This document shows, piece by piece, positions 7,848 through 15,827 of a stretch of 60,580 bases of DNA. Made by a program: the position numbers and the translations under genes. Source of the stretch: Pseudomonas fluorescens (GTDB taxonomy: Bacteria > Pseudomonadota > Gammaproteobacteria > Pseudomonadales > Pseudomonadaceae). The notes beneath the pieces were generated by a model that saw nothing but the letters and a program-made list of their open reading frames with translations, made no database searches and had not been told where the DNA came from. The stretch's first letter is position 1. Each line of letters opens with the position of its first letter. Location: NCBI RefSeq assembly GCF_902497625.1, contig NZ_CABVGX010000037.1:1-60580 (forward strand), read 5' to 3'.

Positions 7848-8699
7848 TTATTTTTCCCAATCCGCCTTCTCAATCTTCAACCCATGCATCCCGGCATACG
7901 CCGCACGCTCCGGCTGGCTCCAGCCCTCCAGCAATGAATCCTCCAACCGATAAATCTCCACCCCCAGCGGACGACAAACGCTTAGCGGGTCCTGCGCCTC
8001 CGGCCCCCACATCGCCAGCGACAAATCCCCTCCCGGGCACGTCGAAAGCGCACACAACAGATCAATCTCGGCAAAAAACTCCAGGTAATCGCCCTTCTTC
8101 GCCGGACACGCCTTCATGAAATACATGTCGTCATGATTCAAACCAGTGCATTGGAAGATATTCAAAACATCATGCACATCAAACTCAGTCAGACCATGCG
8201 GCAATACCGCGCGCGTCAGGTTCGAGTGACAGTGATGATGAAAATCTTCACCGGTGAGCATCTTGTTCACATACGGGTCACAGCGAGTGCCGAGCAAATC
8301 GTGCAACCGTCCGCCATGCTCATCGATGCCGTAACTCGCCAGGCTGTCATCGGTAATCGTTACCAGCGGCCGCAGGAAAGGCAGATTCGACCACAGCCGG
8401 TCATGAGTGCTCACATGCGCGCCCTGCAACTGCCGGGTGCGCGCCGCCCATAACCGTTCCCGCGGATCGTTGGCATTCCATACGTTGAAATCACCAACCT
8501 GAGGGCCAACCGGTGTGGTCACGCGAAACACATGCCCGGCCGGAACCTTCCAGGCGCGGCCCGTACGGATCGGAACTTCGAACTGCTCGATCAGCGTACG
8601 ATCTTCTTTATTGTCGCGAATCCTTTCATAAAAAGCCTTGTCCACCTGCAACGCAGAGCCTTTGCTGACTTGATAGGCCGCCGGATAGTCTTTGTACAT
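7848..8699 (-). CDS. DUF1989 domain protein (urea carboxylase-associated family)
   Basis: The 283-residue soluble protein is of the DUF1989 family, often named urea carboxylase-associated protein. Visible family features are VPAGHVFRVTTPVGPQVGDF near residue 55-75, the metal-binding-like stretch GEDFHHHCHSNL, and VHDVLNIFQCTG with a later CPAKKGDYLEF. No urea carboxylase or allophanate hydrolase gene is nearby, so its substrate is unknown. It may act on a small nitrogenous metabolite, which would fit the neighbouring amine permease, but that is only inference. Confidence 0.78.
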   Translation of the reverse strand: MYKDYPAAYQVSKGSALQVDKAFYERIRDNKEDRTLIEQFEVPIRTGRAWKVPAGHVFRVTTPVGPQVGDFNVWNANDPRERLWAARTRQLQGAHVSTHDRLWSNLPFLRPLVTITDDSLASYGIDEHGGRLHDLLGTRCDPYVNKMLTGEDFHHHCHSNLTRAVLPHGLTEFDVHDVLNIFQCTGLNHDDMYFMKACPAKKGDYLEFFAEIDLLCALSTCPGGDLSLAMWGPEAQDPLSVCRPLGVEIYRLEDSLLEGWSQPERAAYAGMHGLKIEKADWEK

Positions 8700-8850
8700 G
8701 GCACAAGATCCTTGATCAGTGACGGGTAAACGCTGTTACACAGCGAACGCTGTCCGAACAGGTAACCACTATTCGTGCCACCCGCAATCATTGCCCCAGA
8801 TCAGCATCGACGTATCTGCGTAGTTTTTTAGAAGTAAAAGTACAATCACC

Positions 8851-9120
8851 ATGCAATTTTCATTGGTTAAAATGGAGCATTGTTGCGGAGAGGAGCTTGG
8901 CCTGCGTGGGCAACAAAGCCCGACCAGCGATGCCGTGCTCAACACCAGGCTGGAACAAGTGGAAGGCACGCTCAAAGGCGACGATATCAGCGAACGTGCA
9001 CTCGTCATCATGTCGACATTGATTGGTGCGCTGACGCTGTCACGCAGCGTCAAGAATCCCGTGCTGGCTCAGAAGATTCTCGACGTTGCGCGTGACTTCC
9101 TCAAAAAGCAGCAGAGCTGA
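8851..9120 (+). pseudogene. truncated TetR/AcrR-type regulator remnant
   Basis: The reading frame of 89 codons ends with ERALVIMSTLIGALTLSRSV followed by KNPVLAQKILDVARDFLKKQ. This resembles the last helices of TetR-family regulators, where the ligand-binding domain dimerises. The N-terminal helix-turn-helix is missing and I find no trace of it upstream in 8700-8850. I therefore call it a fragment left by deletion. A short independent gene cannot be excluded. It marks the left border of the accessory segment. Confidence 0.5.
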
Positions 9121-9159
9121 AAATCAGTGATGTTTTGGGGCATGTGCAATTGTTGCTCA

Positions 9160-9411
9160 TCAAGCCGGCACCAGTGCCTGTAACAACACCAACTTTCTTT
9201 CCAGCTGTTCAACGTGTGCTTTTTCAGCTCGGAGCGCCGAACGTAGTTCTTTGTTTTCCTGCTCCCAAATCCGCGCCCAACGCGTTGTGATCCTGCAAGC
9301 AACCGCCATTTCCCAAATTTCCCGCAACCTCAAGTATTGAAACAGCAGCACCAAAGCAATCGCGCTCAATACCAATAGAGCTATTGCCGAAATCGCATCC
9401 GTCATCGTCAT
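9160..9411 (-). CDS. small membrane protein with coiled coil, unknown function
   Basis: The 83-residue product begins MTMTDAISAIALLVLSAIAL, a single N-terminal transmembrane helix. A charged segment follows (WEQENKELRSALRAEKAHVE) that is predicted by eye to form a coiled coil of about 40 residues. The ATG at 9411 is preferred to one six bases upstream because AAAGGA then lies at a spacing of 7 bases. The gene is divergent from the WYL regulator, so its promoter shares the 120-base gap with the regulator's operator. I do not recognise a family. It could be part of the neighbouring candidate system. Confidence 0.55.
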   Translation of the reverse strand: MTMTDAISAIALLVLSAIALVLLFQYLRLREIWEMAVACRITTRWARIWEQENKELRSALRAEKAHVEQLERKLVLLQALVPA

Positions 9412-9477
9412 TTCCATATCCTTTACGTAGGTTCGGGTGGCCCCGAAGACAGCCGAAGAATATGTAGTCTTTTACGA

Positions 9478-9498
9478 CACGTATAGAATGTATACTTG
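9478..9498. promoter_or_regulatory. palindromic operator in the WYL-regulator promoter
   Basis: An interrupted palindrome has the arms CACGTATA and TATACTTG, seven of eight positions complementary, around a five-base centre GAATG. It lies 34 bases before the regulator start, and its right arm contains TATACT, a good -10 hexamer. BrxR/CapW proteins are known to bind such inverted repeats as dimers and to repress their own promoter. Autoregulation, and possibly control of the divergent small gene, is inferred. Confidence 0.5.
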
Positions 9499-9531
9499 CA
9501 CAGGTAAACAAATCACTCATATGGAAATGGC

Positions 9532-10404
9532 ATGAAACGCGATCAAGACATCACCACAGTCAGGTGGGATCTGGCACTTCGCTACCGCTTAATAGAGACA
9601 GTAGCCTGGTGGGAAGGCCGGCTGACAACGGGCCACTTGATCCAGAGCTTCGGCATCAGCCGGCAGCAGGCGTCGAAGGACATCAACGCTTACATCAACG
9701 ACCATGCGCCCGAAAACCTTACATATGACAAGCAGATCAAGGGCTATGTACCCAGCCCCAAGTTCAAGCCTCGCTTTATTGATGACAGCGCGAACGCTTA
9801 CCTGCACCTGCTGAATCAAACTCACTCCCGCGCCGAACACGTCGAAGGATTAGCGCTGGCTTATGCGCACACACTGGTACTGGAAGTGCCCGACAGGACG
9901 ATCCGTCCGGAAATCCTGCGCCCGCTGCTCAAGGCTTGCCGGGATGGTTTGAGGCTGGAGGTGGAGTACGTCTCGCTGGCAAATCCCATCACGGAGATTA
10001 GGCTAATCGCGCCGCACACGCTGATTTATACCGGGATGCGGTGGCACGTTCGGGCGTACTGCGAGAAGAACGGCCAATACCGCGATTTCGTCCTGAGTCG
10101 CCTGCGCGGCGTTCCGGAGTTGCTCGGCCAATCCCCTAATCTCATCGTGGACGATATCGACTGGAATACTGAAGTGTCGGTGATCATCGAACCCGACTCG
10201 CGTCTCAGACCAGAACAGAAAGAGATTATTGAAGCGGACTACGGCATGAAGAATGGCGCACTGATAATTCCCACCCGCAGGGCGCTGATGGGGTATGTGC
10301 TGCAAAGATTTCAAATCGATCCGAAAAAACTTGACCCAAAACCGGCTGCACAGCAGATCGTGGTCAAGAATCTGGATGAATTAAAGCCGTGGCTGTACGA
10401 GTGA
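9532..10404 (+). CDS. BrxR/CapW-type WYL-domain transcriptional regulator
   Basis: This 290-residue protein has the three-part build of the defence-associated regulators BrxR and CapW. A winged helix is at about residues 10-80 (RWDLALRYRLIETVAWWEGR, then FGISRQQASKDINAY). A WYL ligand-sensing domain is at about 130-200 (RLEVEYVS, RWHVRAYC, DFVLSRL). A WCX dimerisation domain runs to the end. Known members repress BREX or CBASS defence operons. Here no BREX or CBASS gene is present. Instead the gene converges on an uncharacterised two-gene operon ending 73 bases downstream. Confidence 0.85.
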   Translation: MKRDQDITTVRWDLALRYRLIETVAWWEGRLTTGHLIQSFGISRQQASKDINAYINDHAPENLTYDKQIKGYVPSPKFKPRFIDDSANAYLHLLNQTHSRAEHVEGLALAYAHTLVLEVPDRTIRPEILRPLLKACRDGLRLEVEYVSLANPITEIRLIAPHTLIYTGMRWHVRAYCEKNGQYRDFVLSRLRGVPELLGQSPNLIVDDIDWNTEVSVIIEPDSRLRPEQKEIIEADYGMKNGALIIPTRRALMGYVLQRFQIDPKKLDPKPAAQQIVVKNLDELKPWLYE

Positions 10405-10476
10405 TACGACAGTGCTGACACGCCCGCGCGTCGGCACTGTCGTCAGAGAGCGCGCCTCAGCGCGCGGCCAGTCCAG

Positions 10477-11475
10477 TCAGATGATCCCGGCGATGTTCAA
10501 ACTCAGCGCAACACTGGATATCACGGCGATGCCAGCAACAACTGCCACCGTACGCACGAGTTTAGAGTATTGGCTCGCACTCAACGCCGCCTGTTCCTGC
10601 AACTGGGCAAGTTGAGTCCCTGAGGCTTGCTTGAATTCCTTGAGCTCCGCGACACGCTGCAAGTCCAGTTGCTGGGTCATTTGCAAGGTTGCCAGAATTT
10701 CCTGAATCGCCTGATTCTGGTTTTGATCCGTAATCGCCTTTTCCTGCAGCCGCTCGTCGATCGATGCCAGACGCTCGGACTTGCTCTGCAACAACTTGTC
10801 GATGGAAGCCAGACGTTCGGTCTTGGTCTCCAGCAATTTGTCGATGGACGCAAGTCGCTCGGTCTTGGTCTCCAGCACCGAATGAATCTGGCCGATGTCC
10901 TTACCCTGCCGCGCGACGATCTCAGCCTTGTGGTTCAATACTGTTTTGATACTGGCGATATCGTTACGGCTTTGCTGGACGACTTCAGCCTTGGCGGAAA
11001 ACTCCAGCTTGAGACTGTCAATATCCTGTTTGTTGAGATCGATGCGAGTCTGAGTCGACTTCGACCCTTCGGCAATCTTGCAGAAAATGCCATGAGCCCT
11101 GTCGGCAAACGCCTTACCCGTTGCGCTCAGTTCCTGAGTACGGCCTTCGGAGTCTAGCCAACCGTTTCTAGCACTGGTCTCAAGCTCACTGATGACCGCC
11201 GCGAGAAAGGAATAGCTCATCGTGTTAAGCGTGATGATTTCCTGAATTAGCCCCAGCATGAGCTCATTGATTTTGTTCTGGGATTTGGAGATATCTACCA
11301 GATCGCTCTTGGAACTGCTGAAAATGCTCTTGAGCGCTCCCCGCCCCTCTACGCGCTCAATATTGCTATTCGAATCCTCAATGCTGCGCTCAATGTCTTT
11401 GATGACATTGAGCAGATCCGACGCAATGGTCGTGGGCGTCATGTTGGTCTGGGTGATCAGTTCCTTGGTACTCAT
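10477..11475 (-). CDS. tail-anchored coiled-coil protein with 14-residue repeats, unknown
   Basis: I do not recognise this 332-residue protein. A helical N-terminal half (residues 1-140) is followed by a long coiled coil (about 140-300). This contains two identical 14-residue units, LETKTERLASIDKL at 201-214 and 215-228, and a third variant LQSKSERLASIDER at 229-242. The end, TVAVVAGIAVISSVALSLNI at about 309-328, is a single transmembrane helix with almost nothing after it, as in tail-anchored proteins. Its ATG overlaps the stop of the preceding gene by four bases (11472-11475), so the two are translationally coupled and presumably work together. Confidence 0.75.
   Translation of the reverse strand: MSTKELITQTNMTPTTIASDLLNVIKDIERSIEDSNSNIERVEGRGALKSIFSSSKSDLVDISKSQNKINELMLGLIQEIITLNTMSYSFLAAVISELETSARNGWLDSEGRTQELSATGKAFADRAHGIFCKIAEGSKSTQTRIDLNKQDIDSLKLEFSAKAEVVQQSRNDIASIKTVLNHKAEIVARQGKDIGQIHSVLETKTERLASIDKLLETKTERLASIDKLLQSKSERLASIDERLQEKAITDQNQNQAIQEILATLQMTQQLDLQRVAELKEFKQASGTQLAQLQEQAALSASQYSKLVRTVAVVAGIAVISSVALSLNIAGII
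10750..10875 (-). repeat. three tandem 42-bp coding repeats
   Basis: Within the coiled-coil gene the 42-base unit that encodes LETKTERLASIDKL is present twice with identical protein sequence, and a third diverged copy follows. Unequal crossing over or slippage could change the copy number and hence the length of the coiled coil in steps of two heptads. Confidence 0.85.
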
Positions 11476-13040
11476 GAAAACAGCTCCATCAAATCATCGA
11501 GTTTGTTAACCGCGTCGCGGTAATCCTTGACCTGAACGTCGGTCACGGCTTTCTTTTCCTGCACTTCGTTCCAGCTATCGGAGAACTGCACGCGCAGTAC
11601 TTCGGCGGTCACGGTCATGTTCTGGTAGGCGTTATCGAGCAACAGTACCGATTGCTTGATTTTCAACAGCCCCACCGTCTGACCACGATGAATATCCGCG
11701 ACCTGCTTGTTCTGGAAACTGATCGAGTCACGCATACGATCAAACGCCATGACCGTGAAGAGCGTGAGAGTGCCGGTCAGGATGCCCGTGATAACCGGGG
11801 CAAGCGTCGCAGCAAAGGGCAAGAACACCGGGATGGCCTCCAAAGCCTTCTGAATCACTTCCTCCAGCGCCAGGCCGACGCACAGGGCAACCGATGCGCC
11901 AAATATCTTCATGACCTCAAGCGCGATCTCGCCCGCAGGCGTGCCTTGCGGAGGAAACATGATCAACTTGGCAGCGCGAACGAGCGAGAGAACGACCTCA
12001 CGAATGATGCGAACCAGATTCTTGGCGGTGGTGATGAAAGAGTTGATGACCAACGTTACCAAGGTCGAAATGAACCCGCTCAAACCTGCGCTGAGACCTT
12101 CTTTGAGATATTCGGACCACTTCTTTTTAACCCGTTCGAATGTGGCGTGGATGCGATCTTTAACCAATTCCATCAACGACTTTGCGCCGTTGAATCCTTC
12201 GCGAACCAGATAACGCACATCGTCAACTAGGTCAGTGATCAGGTCTTTGAGCAGTAAGCCGAGTATTTGTCTGGCAATCAGTTTGGACGATGTTTTCGCA
12301 CCTTCGACCATGAACTCACCGGCTTGCTTGTAGAACACAGCCTTGTTCTGCGTACTGTCGACCGCACGCGTTGCCGTGCGGTGTCTTTCGATCAACGTGT
12401 CGGGATCGACTTCGTAGTATTGAGCGTTAGTCTTGCTAGGATCTTTGGTGCTGGGCTCGGCCGCCCACTTCAGCAAGTCTTTCTCCCCCTTCGAGGAGTT
12501 CATATTGAAACCGGTCAGCACGACGTTGTCGTCCAACGTCGCCGTGTCTACGCGCTCCTCGCGAGTCTGCCCGAGATGTCCTTTGGCGGAACGCTCGATG
12601 CTACTGGCGCTGACGACGTGGTCTCGAGCGGAAATGCGCGGACCTTCCGGAAACTCAGCATCAACTTTATAGCCGTCGTAGAACTTGCCATCGGCGCTGC
12701 GCATGTCGTCATGCTGGCGGTCGAGCGCCTTGTCATAATCATCTCGGTTGAAGGTCGATTGATTGGCTTGCTGCCACGCTGTGTGGCGGGCGCCATCGGC
12801 ATCGTTGGCGACCACACCCTTATCGAAGTTGTGCAACGTGGTGATATCGCCACCGTCACGGTCCGCGAACATCGCCCGAGTCAAACCGAACGGCCCCATC
12901 AACTGGTCGATCATCATGCTTTGAAAAGCGTCGACAAATTGCGCCTGCTGCTGCGCATTGGGAGCAGCGTTGATCTGTCGAATCATCTCTTCGACCTGAT
13001 CATCAATATGGACTATCAGATCATTGGAGCTGGTGTGCAT
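11472..13040 (-). CDS. membrane protein with HNH-like nuclease signature, unknown
   Basis: This is an unrecognised 522-residue protein. Residues 136-190 contain ISARDHVVSASSI and then LDDNVVLTGFNMNSSKGEKD. The Asp-His, Asn and Asn-x-Ser-Lys-Gly spacing is like the HNH (beta-beta-alpha metal) core of Cas9 and related nucleases. From about residue 255 it is hydrophobic and amphipathic, with likely membrane segments near 317-340, 379-395 and 402-432. An alpha-helical tail reaches Ser522. The ATG at 13040 is chosen because AAGGGA precedes it by five bases; in-frame ATGs at 13070 and 13109 lack such a site. It is the first gene of a two-gene operon convergent with the BrxR-like regulator. A toxin or defence effector is my inference. 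Confidence 0.72.
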   Translation of the reverse strand: MHTSSNDLIVHIDDQVEEMIRQINAAPNAQQQAQFVDAFQSMMIDQLMGPFGLTRAMFADRDGGDITTLHNFDKGVVANDADGARHTAWQQANQSTFNRDDYDKALDRQHDDMRSADGKFYDGYKVDAEFPEGPRISARDHVVSASSIERSAKGHLGQTREERVDTATLDDNVVLTGFNMNSSKGEKDLLKWAAEPSTKDPSKTNAQYYEVDPDTLIERHRTATRAVDSTQNKAVFYKQAGEFMVEGAKTSSKLIARQILGLLLKDLITDLVDDVRYLVREGFNGAKSLMELVKDRIHATFERVKKKWSEYLKEGLSAGLSGFISTLVTLVINSFITTAKNLVRIIREVVLSLVRAAKLIMFPPQGTPAGEIALEVMKIFGASVALCVGLALEEVIQKALEAIPVFLPFAATLAPVITGILTGTLTLFTVMAFDRMRDSISFQNKQVADIHRGQTVGLLKIKQSVLLLDNAYQNMTVTAEVLRVQFSDSWNEVQEKKAVTDVQVKDYRDAVNKLDDLMELFS

Positions 13041-13279
13041 AGCGTTCCCTTGCGGTGTGTCGTCGAGCATCTTCGCGCACGCCGTCCCTTCCGAGAGAAA
13101 CAGGGGCACAAATGCGTTAGCGCGAAGCCTCGATCCTTGATGGCAGAAATGACGCTGTAGCCGTGACGGTTATGCAGATAACGGCAGCCTGGAGGGAAAC
13201 TTTAGAGGGTAGTGCGGCAAAAAGCTATCACCGCACCCGTCGAGGTATTTGCAGGGGGGGAGGAACATTCAGACTCGTA

Positions 13280-14554
13280 CTAACCCGCCCAACGCTTGAA
13301 CAACACGCTGGCATTCACCCCGCCAAAACCGAAGCCATTGGACAGTGCATACTCGATCGCCATCGGCCGCGCCTGCCCTTGCACAATGTCCACCCCATCC
13401 GCCGCCGGGTCCGGGTTATCCAGATTCAGCGTTGCCGGTACAATCTGGTCACGAATCGCCAACAGCGTAAAGATCGCCTCCAGCCCGCCCGCTGCACCAA
13501 GCAAATGGCCCGTGGCCGATTTGGTCGACGTCACCGCGATTTTCTTCTCCGCACCAAACAACGCCTTGATCGCCGCCAGCTCGCCCAAATCGCCAACCGG
13601 CGTCGACGTCGCATGCGCGTTCAGATGCTGAACCTGCGCCGGTAAAACGCCCGCCTGAGCCAACGCCAGCGACATCGCCCGACGCGCGCCACTGCCGTCT
13701 TCCGGCCCCGCTGTCAGATGATAAGCATCGGCGCTGGTGCCATAACCCACCAGTTCCGCCAACGGTTGCGCGCCGCGGGCCAATGCATGCTCCAGAGACT
13801 CAATCACCAGAAGCCCGGCGCCCTCGCCCATCACAAAACCGTCACGATCACGATCAAACGGTCGCGAAGCGCGCTCCGGCGTGTCGTTGAAGCCACTGGA
13901 CAACGCACGCGCCGCGGCAAAACCGGCCAGACTGACGCGATCAATTGCCGCCTCCGCCCCGCCGCACACCGCAATGTCCGCCTCGCCGCAACGAATCAAC
14001 CGCGCCGCATCGCCAATCGCCTGAACACCCGCCGCGCACGCCGTCACCGGGGCGCCCAACGGACCTCTGAAACCGTGCTGGATCGATACATGCCCCGCCG
14101 CCAGATTCACCAAAAACGAAGGGATGGTGAACGGCGATAACCGTCGCGGGCCACGGCTGTCGGTAGTGCGCACCGCATCGGCAATCGCGCCAAAACCGCC
14201 GACGCCAGAACCGATGATGGTCGCCGTGCGTTGTTGGCCTTCATCGTCTTGTGGTTGCCAGCCGGCCTGCGCCAGCGCCTGACGCGCCGCCTCCATGGCG
14301 AACATGATGAAGCGGTCCATTTTTTTCTGCTCTTTAGGCGGCGTCGCCAGGTCCGGATCAAATCCAGCCTCGGCATCTTCCGCGATCGTTGGCACCGTAC
14401 CGCCAACCTTGGCCGGCAAATCCGCCACGACCTCATCCGGCAGTTTGCGCAAGCCAGACTGCCCGGCCAACAACCGCGCCCACACCGCCTCGACTCCGCT
14501 ACCCAGCGGAGAAACCAGGCCCATTCCTGTTACAACCACACGACGATCACTCAT
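13280..14554 (-). CDS. beta-ketoacyl-ACP synthase II (FabF-like)
   Basis: The 424-residue condensing enzyme begins MSDRRVVVTGMGLVSPLGSG. It has the thiolase-fold catalytic triad Cys173 (VTACAAGVQA), His314 (LNAHATSTPVGD) and His350 (KSATGHLLGAAGG). FabF elongates acyl-ACP with malonyl-ACP in fatty acid synthesis. It lies 32 bases after an SDR reductase gene on the same strand, and no acp, fabD or fabG is adjacent. It is therefore probably an additional copy beside the housekeeping fabF of the acpP operon, perhaps serving a special acyl product. Confidence 0.9.
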   Translation of the reverse strand: MSDRRVVVTGMGLVSPLGSGVEAVWARLLAGQSGLRKLPDEVVADLPAKVGGTVPTIAEDAEAGFDPDLATPPKEQKKMDRFIMFAMEAARQALAQAGWQPQDDEGQQRTATIIGSGVGGFGAIADAVRTTDSRGPRRLSPFTIPSFLVNLAAGHVSIQHGFRGPLGAPVTACAAGVQAIGDAARLIRCGEADIAVCGGAEAAIDRVSLAGFAAARALSSGFNDTPERASRPFDRDRDGFVMGEGAGLLVIESLEHALARGAQPLAELVGYGTSADAYHLTAGPEDGSGARRAMSLALAQAGVLPAQVQHLNAHATSTPVGDLGELAAIKALFGAEKKIAVTSTKSATGHLLGAAGGLEAIFTLLAIRDQIVPATLNLDNPDPAADGVDIVQGQARPMAIEYALSNGFGFGGVNASVLFKRWAG

Positions 14555-14586
14555 ACCGCAATACCCTCAAGCCAATGGAGAACACC

Positions 14587-15381
14587 TCACTTGTAACGCG
14601 AGGCGGCTTTGCTTTTGGACAGGTTCGGCGCCATCACAAAACGTGCCGCGACAAATGCATCCCAATCTGCAGCATCGGGCAGCGACGGAATGGTGATCAG
14701 TTCACCCTGGTCCAGACCGGCCAGTGAGGCATCAACCATCTCATCCACGTCCATCACCATGTCCGCCGGGATCTGCGTCGCATCAACGCCCGACCGCTCC
14801 CAGATCTCAGTGCGCGTCACACCCGGCAACACCGCCTGCACCTTCACGCCGGTACCGTTCAATTCCGCATTCAGCGACTGAGTCAGACTCAGAACATACG
14901 CCTTACTGGCGCTGTAGGTGGCGTTGAAACGCTCCGGAAAAAGCGCCACTACCGAGCCAATGTTGATAATCGTGCCCCTCCCTGCCTTGGCAAAACTTGC
15001 GGCGGCTGCCGAGGCCAGGCGCGTGACGGTGGTGACGTTGAGTTGGATCAGACGGTCGAGCTGGTCTAGATCTGCGTTGGCCAGCAGACCGTCGGCGGCG
15101 ACACCGGCGTTGTTGAGTAAGAGCGTGATGCTGGAGTCGCTGCGCAGGCGTTGTTCGAGTTTGAGTACGTCGTCTTTTTGGGTGAGGTCGGCTTTTAAGA
15201 CTTCGACCTGGATGTTGTGATCTGCCCGGAGTTTGGTGGCTGCGGTCTGCAGGCGGGGTTCGTCGCGGGCTACGAGGAGAAGGTCGAAACCGCGTGCGGC
15301 CAGGCGTTGGGCGTAGATTGCGCCGATGCCGGAGGATGCGCCGGTGATAAGCGCTGTGCCTTGGGGTTGGTGGGAGTTCAT
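14587..15381 (-). CDS. short-chain dehydrogenase/reductase
   Basis: The 264-residue classical SDR has the NAD(P)-binding TGASSGIGAIYAQRLAARG near the N-terminus, the LLNNAG motif, and catalytic YSASK after the serine-containing strand INIGSVVAL. It precedes the FabF-like gene in the same orientation, so a ketosynthase-ketoreductase partnership acting on acyl chains is plausible. The substrate cannot be read from the sequence. The start ATG at 15381 is followed closely by the Rossmann motif, as usual. Confidence 0.85.
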   Translation of the reverse strand: MNSHQPQGTALITGASSGIGAIYAQRLAARGFDLLLVARDEPRLQTAATKLRADHNIQVEVLKADLTQKDDVLKLEQRLRSDSSITLLLNNAGVAADGLLANADLDQLDRLIQLNVTTVTRLASAAAASFAKAGRGTIINIGSVVALFPERFNATYSASKAYVLSLTQSLNAELNGTGVKVQAVLPGVTRTEIWERSGVDATQIPADMVMDVDEMVDASLAGLDQGELITIPSLPDAADWDAFVAARFVMAPNLSKSKAASRYK

Positions 15382-15827
15382 TTAGGTGGCCCTATGAGTT
15401 AACCGGTATAGGTGAAAAAGATGTGCGGAAATATTATAGGCGTAATTTTGTGTTAATATGACAGTCATAATTTTTCATTTCTGACGAACGGTCTCAAGGG
15501 CAGGTCTGTTCGGCCGTAACAACGCATACAACGGGGTCGAGGCTACCGGATCACGTACACCGAAACCTTTATGCGATAAGCGTAGCCATTAAGTCATTTT
15601 CGGTAAGATTATTTACTGGATGATGATGTTTAAGGGAATACGGGTATCAGCAGCTCAAAGGAATTTTTCGCTAGGAAGCGTCTATTTCAACTGTTTCAGC
15701 CCTTTCCGCGCTTGCGATTTTGCTACCAATGCGCAAAAATGAAATGGTAACCATCTACACTTTTCTTACCGTAAGGCCAAAACTTCCAATATTTATTGGA
15801 GGCAAAGTCATTGATTTTGAGCGCGCA
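15382..15827. other. intergenic region before first wzz
   Basis: About 445 bases divide the divergent SDR and wzz genes. The region is AT-richer than its left neighbour and presumably holds both promoters. I looked for a JUMPStart/ops element (GGCGGTAGC) and saw none. An in-frame extension of wzz from 15720 exists but does not resemble a chain-length regulator. Nothing else is recognisable. Confidence 0.5.

Noticed and set aside
15382..15827. JUMPStart/ops element before wzz or before the O-antigen genes
   Set aside because: No GGCGGTAGC-like core was found here or at 26277-27394.
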